From: Methylophilus sp. 13
GTDB taxonomy: Bacteria > Pseudomonadota > Gammaproteobacteria > Burkholderiales > Methylophilaceae
Direction: 5' to 3'
Assembly (NCBI RefSeq): GCF_015354335.1
Contig: NZ_JADKYR010000002.1
Coordinates: 248,001-312,000 of the forward strand
Length of the DNA stretch: 64,000 nt
Below the pieces are notes generated by a model. It worked only from the letters and a program-made list of their open reading frames with translations. It was not told the origin of the DNA and made no database searches. The translations under genes were made by a program, and so were the position numbers. Positions 62,007 through 64,000 of this stretch are shown here, piece after piece (the first letter of the stretch is position 1; every line of letters begins with the position of its first letter).

Positions 62007-64000
62007 CTAACCTTTCTGCCAGGCCGACTTATCCCAGTCGGTCAATCGCAATGCATTTAACAGTACCAGTAACGAACTGGCCGCCATCCCCAACCCGGCT
62101 AACCAGGCAGGCAACAGCCCCATAATCGCCAAAGGCACACCGGCCGCGTTATACAACGCCGCCCACAACAAATTCTGTTTTACGATGAGGATGGTTTTTT
62201 TGCAGTGTGAAATGAGCGAAACCAGCACGCCGATATCATTGCCCAACACTACCATATCGGCCTGTGCCTGCGTCAAAGGGACGCCGGAACCCATTGCAAT
62301 AGAAGTATGCGCTGCTGCAATGACAGGGCCGTCATTCAAACCATCACCTACCATCAACACTTTCCGCCCCTGTTGTTGCAGCTGCTTGACATGCTGCAGC
62401 TTATCTTCTGCTTTTTGTAACCCTGCTGCTCGCTGGATACCCAGTTGTGATGCAAGGTTTTTAACGGCCGCTATTCTATCACCAGATAACAGTTGAATAT
62501 CAAGCCCGGATGCAATTAATTGTGAAACAGCCGCCTTGGCGTGTGGCTTCACTTGCTCAGACAACGCTAATGTTGCCAACATTTGGCCATTGCTAGCCAG
62601 ATAGACCACTCGCAACGCCTCGTGTTCCGGCTTGACCGTGATCCCGCAAAATTCAGCATTGCCCAATTTTAATGGCATGGAATCACCAGACTGTGTGATC
62701 AAGGTCGCAGACATGCCACCCCCCACAATTTCTTGCCAGTCCTGCATCTCCAGCTGGTCACTCGCGTCTTGCCGGGTGGCAAATCCGTGCAAGGCCTGCG
62801 CCACAGGATGCAGGGAATCACGGCTCATGCTGGCAATCACATCCAGCAGCCACTGATGGTCTTGCCCGGCGGCCATTTCGACCGCGCTGACCTGTTGCAA
62901 GCTCTCGGTCAAGGTTCCGGTTTTATCAAACACAATAGTGTCAATTTCGCTGAGGGCCTGAATCGCCTGCAGACGGCGGATCAGCACACCGCCTTTGGCA
63001 AACGTGCCCGCACTGGCCAGCATGGCCGCAGGCGTTGCCAGCGACAAGGCACAAGGGCAAGTCACTACCAGCACCGCCACTGCTGACATAATCGCTTTGG
63101 CCGGATCGGTGGTCCACCAGAAAACCAGGGCATACAGCGCGGCCAGCAGCACGCCCCACAAGAACGGTTGCGCCACTTTATCAGCCAGCAAAGCGATGCC
63201 AGGTTTCTCGGTTGAAGCAGAGGCCATCAGGTTCACCAGCGCATGATACTGCGTACCCTCACCCACTTGCTCCACCTGCATTTCAATCGCCGAAGTCAGG
63301 TTACCCGAACCGGCAATCACAGTTGCACCGGCAGGTTTCAATACTGGATCTGACTCACCTGTCAGCATGGATTCATCGGCACTGGTATTGCCTACCAGCA
63401 CCTTGCCGTCGGCGGCAAACACTTCACCAGGGCGCACATATAAGACATCGCCCACATTGATGTTGCTGGCGGCGATTTGCACCCATTCGCCCGTTTCATT
63501 CTTTTTGAGCACCGCATGTGGCAAGCGTCGCATCATGTTTTCCAGCGCGCCTGCCGTACGATTGCGCAGCTTCACATCCAGCCAGCGGCCAACCAGCAAA
63601 AAGCTGACAAACATGGTCAGAGAATCGTAATAGACCACATCGCCCCACCAGCCACCCGGCACAAACGTGGCCAGCGTACTCATGATAAAGGCAGCCAGTA
63701 TGCCCAGTGACACCGGCACATCCATGCCTAACTGGCGTTGTTTGAGACTGTTCCAGGCCTGGGAGAGAAACGGTGTCGCAGAAAACAGCATCACGGGCAG
63801 TGTCAGCACCCATGACGCCCACTTCATCAACTGCACCATGTCAGGCGCCATGTCATTACTGCCGGTCCAATAAGTCGGATAGGCATACATCATGACCTGC
63901 ATCATGCAGAAGACGGCGACCACCAGGCGCCACAGCATCTTGCGCTGCTGCACGGTTCTGTCGCTGATGGCGTTGTATTCGTTAAGCGGAAGCGCTGGGT
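62007..64000 (-). CDS. ccoI: Copper-exporting-type P-type ATPase CcoI, N-terminus outside window
   Basis: At least 664 codons of a P1B-type ATPase; the frame is open at the right edge, so the N-terminal metal-binding domain lies outside. The transmembrane metal site is VTCPCALSLATPAAM, the phosphorylation motif FDKTGTLTE, and the hinge motif GDGLNDGPVIAAAHTSIAMG. The TGESDPVLK string is the actuator domain. CcoI supplies copper for the CcoN active site. It is the first gene visible of the leftward set ending in ccoH. Confidence 0.93.
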   Translation of the reverse strand, partial: PALPLNEYNAISDRTVQQRKMLWRLVVAVFCMMQVMMYAYPTYWTGSNDMAPDMVQLMKWASWVLTLPVMLFSATPFLSQAWNSLKQRQLGMDVPVSLGILAAFIMSTLATFVPGGWWGDVVYYDSLTMFVSFLLVGRWLDVKLRNRTAGALENMMRRLPHAVLKKNETGEWVQIAASNINVGDVLYVRPGEVFAADGKVLVGNTSADESMLTGESDPVLKPAGATVIAGSGNLTSAIEMQVEQVGEGTQYHALVNLMASASTEKPGIALLADKVAQPFLWGVLLAALYALVFWWTTDPAKAIMSAVAVLVVTCPCALSLATPAAMLASAGTFAKGGVLIRRLQAIQALSEIDTIVFDKTGTLTESLQQVSAVEMAAGQDHQWLLDVIASMSRDSLHPVAQALHGFATRQDASDQLEMQDWQEIVGGGMSATLITQSGDSMPLKLGNAEFCGITVKPEHEALRVVYLASNGQMLATLALSEQVKPHAKAAVSQLIASGLDIQLLSGDRIAAVKNLASQLGIQRAAGLQKAEDKLQHVKQLQQQGRKVLMVGDGLNDGPVIAAAHTSIAMGSGVPLTQAQADMVVLGNDIGVLVSLISHCKKTILIVKQNLLWAALYNAAGVPLAIMGLLPAWLAGLGMAASSLLVLLNALRLTDWDKSAWQKG

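Overview
The window looks like a chromosomal segment of a betaproteobacterium. The gene content (aerobic and microaerobic respiration, PEP-CTERM, KdpDE-like and Kup potassium genes, a Tat-exported formamidase-type amidase) would suit a member of the Methylophilaceae. That assignment is inference from protein character only. A moderately GC-rich core is interrupted by three AT-richer accessory stretches.

Layout. (1) 1-4787 is the right part of an integrative element whose left end lies outside the window: a ParB-like nuclease gene cut by the window edge, a HEPN-type gene, a small serine recombinase, a small orphan gene, and a tyrosine integrase beside a 20-bp remnant of a tRNA-Ser 3' end. (2) 4889-14575 is core: a BLUF photoreceptor, an exported acetamidase/formamidase, hpt-galU-SemiSWEET-uvrB, a protease with TPR repeats, an aspartate aminotransferase and an exported beta-rich protein. 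(3) 14838-19308 is a complete 4.46-kb element inserted in the 3' end of tRNA-Asn. It carries a DUF4145 gene, a ribbon-helix-helix protein, a rolling-circle-type replication initiator, two small genes and a large serine recombinase whose reading frame runs into the host tRNA. (4) 19600-31386 is core: a retention-module-like small protein, a cyanide-insensitive bd oxidase with its DUF2474 subunit, pqiABC, a diguanylate cyclase, a cation/proton antiporter and an FAD oxidoreductase. (5) 31566-35481 is an accessory island: VapBC, an exported orphan, remnants of an AhpD-like and an MntP-like gene, and a Sll1717-family P-loop ATPase. (6) 35592-50446 is core: a CobW-type GTPase, a YqhA protein, an EF-hand protein, a PEP-CTERM protein, a soluble four-PAS chemotaxis receptor, Kup with a KdpDE-like two-component pair, a TonB-like protein and HrpA. 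(7) 50536-51184 is a large non-coding inverted-repeat element. (8) 51351-64000 holds a periplasmic-type DNA ligase and then a microaerobic respiration locus: SafE/TauE-type protein, hemN, fnr, a radical SAM enzyme and ccoI-S-N-O-Q-P-G-H.

How parts work together. The Fnr-type regulator, anaerobic haem synthesis (HemN), the cbb3 oxidase and its assembly factors form one oxygen-response unit. Fnr-type palindromes lie upstream of fnr and ccoN at positions that fit class II activation (about -41.5 from predicted starts). The bd oxidase gives a second terminal oxidase. Kup beside a KdpD/KdpE-like pair suggests potassium sensing coupled to a non-Kdp transporter.

The most interesting structure is the tRNA-Asn element. 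A 7-bp direct repeat marks both ends, the tRNA's probable original terminator is stranded 4.5 kb away, the element brings a replacement terminator, and the recombinase C-terminus should differ between the integrated and circular forms.
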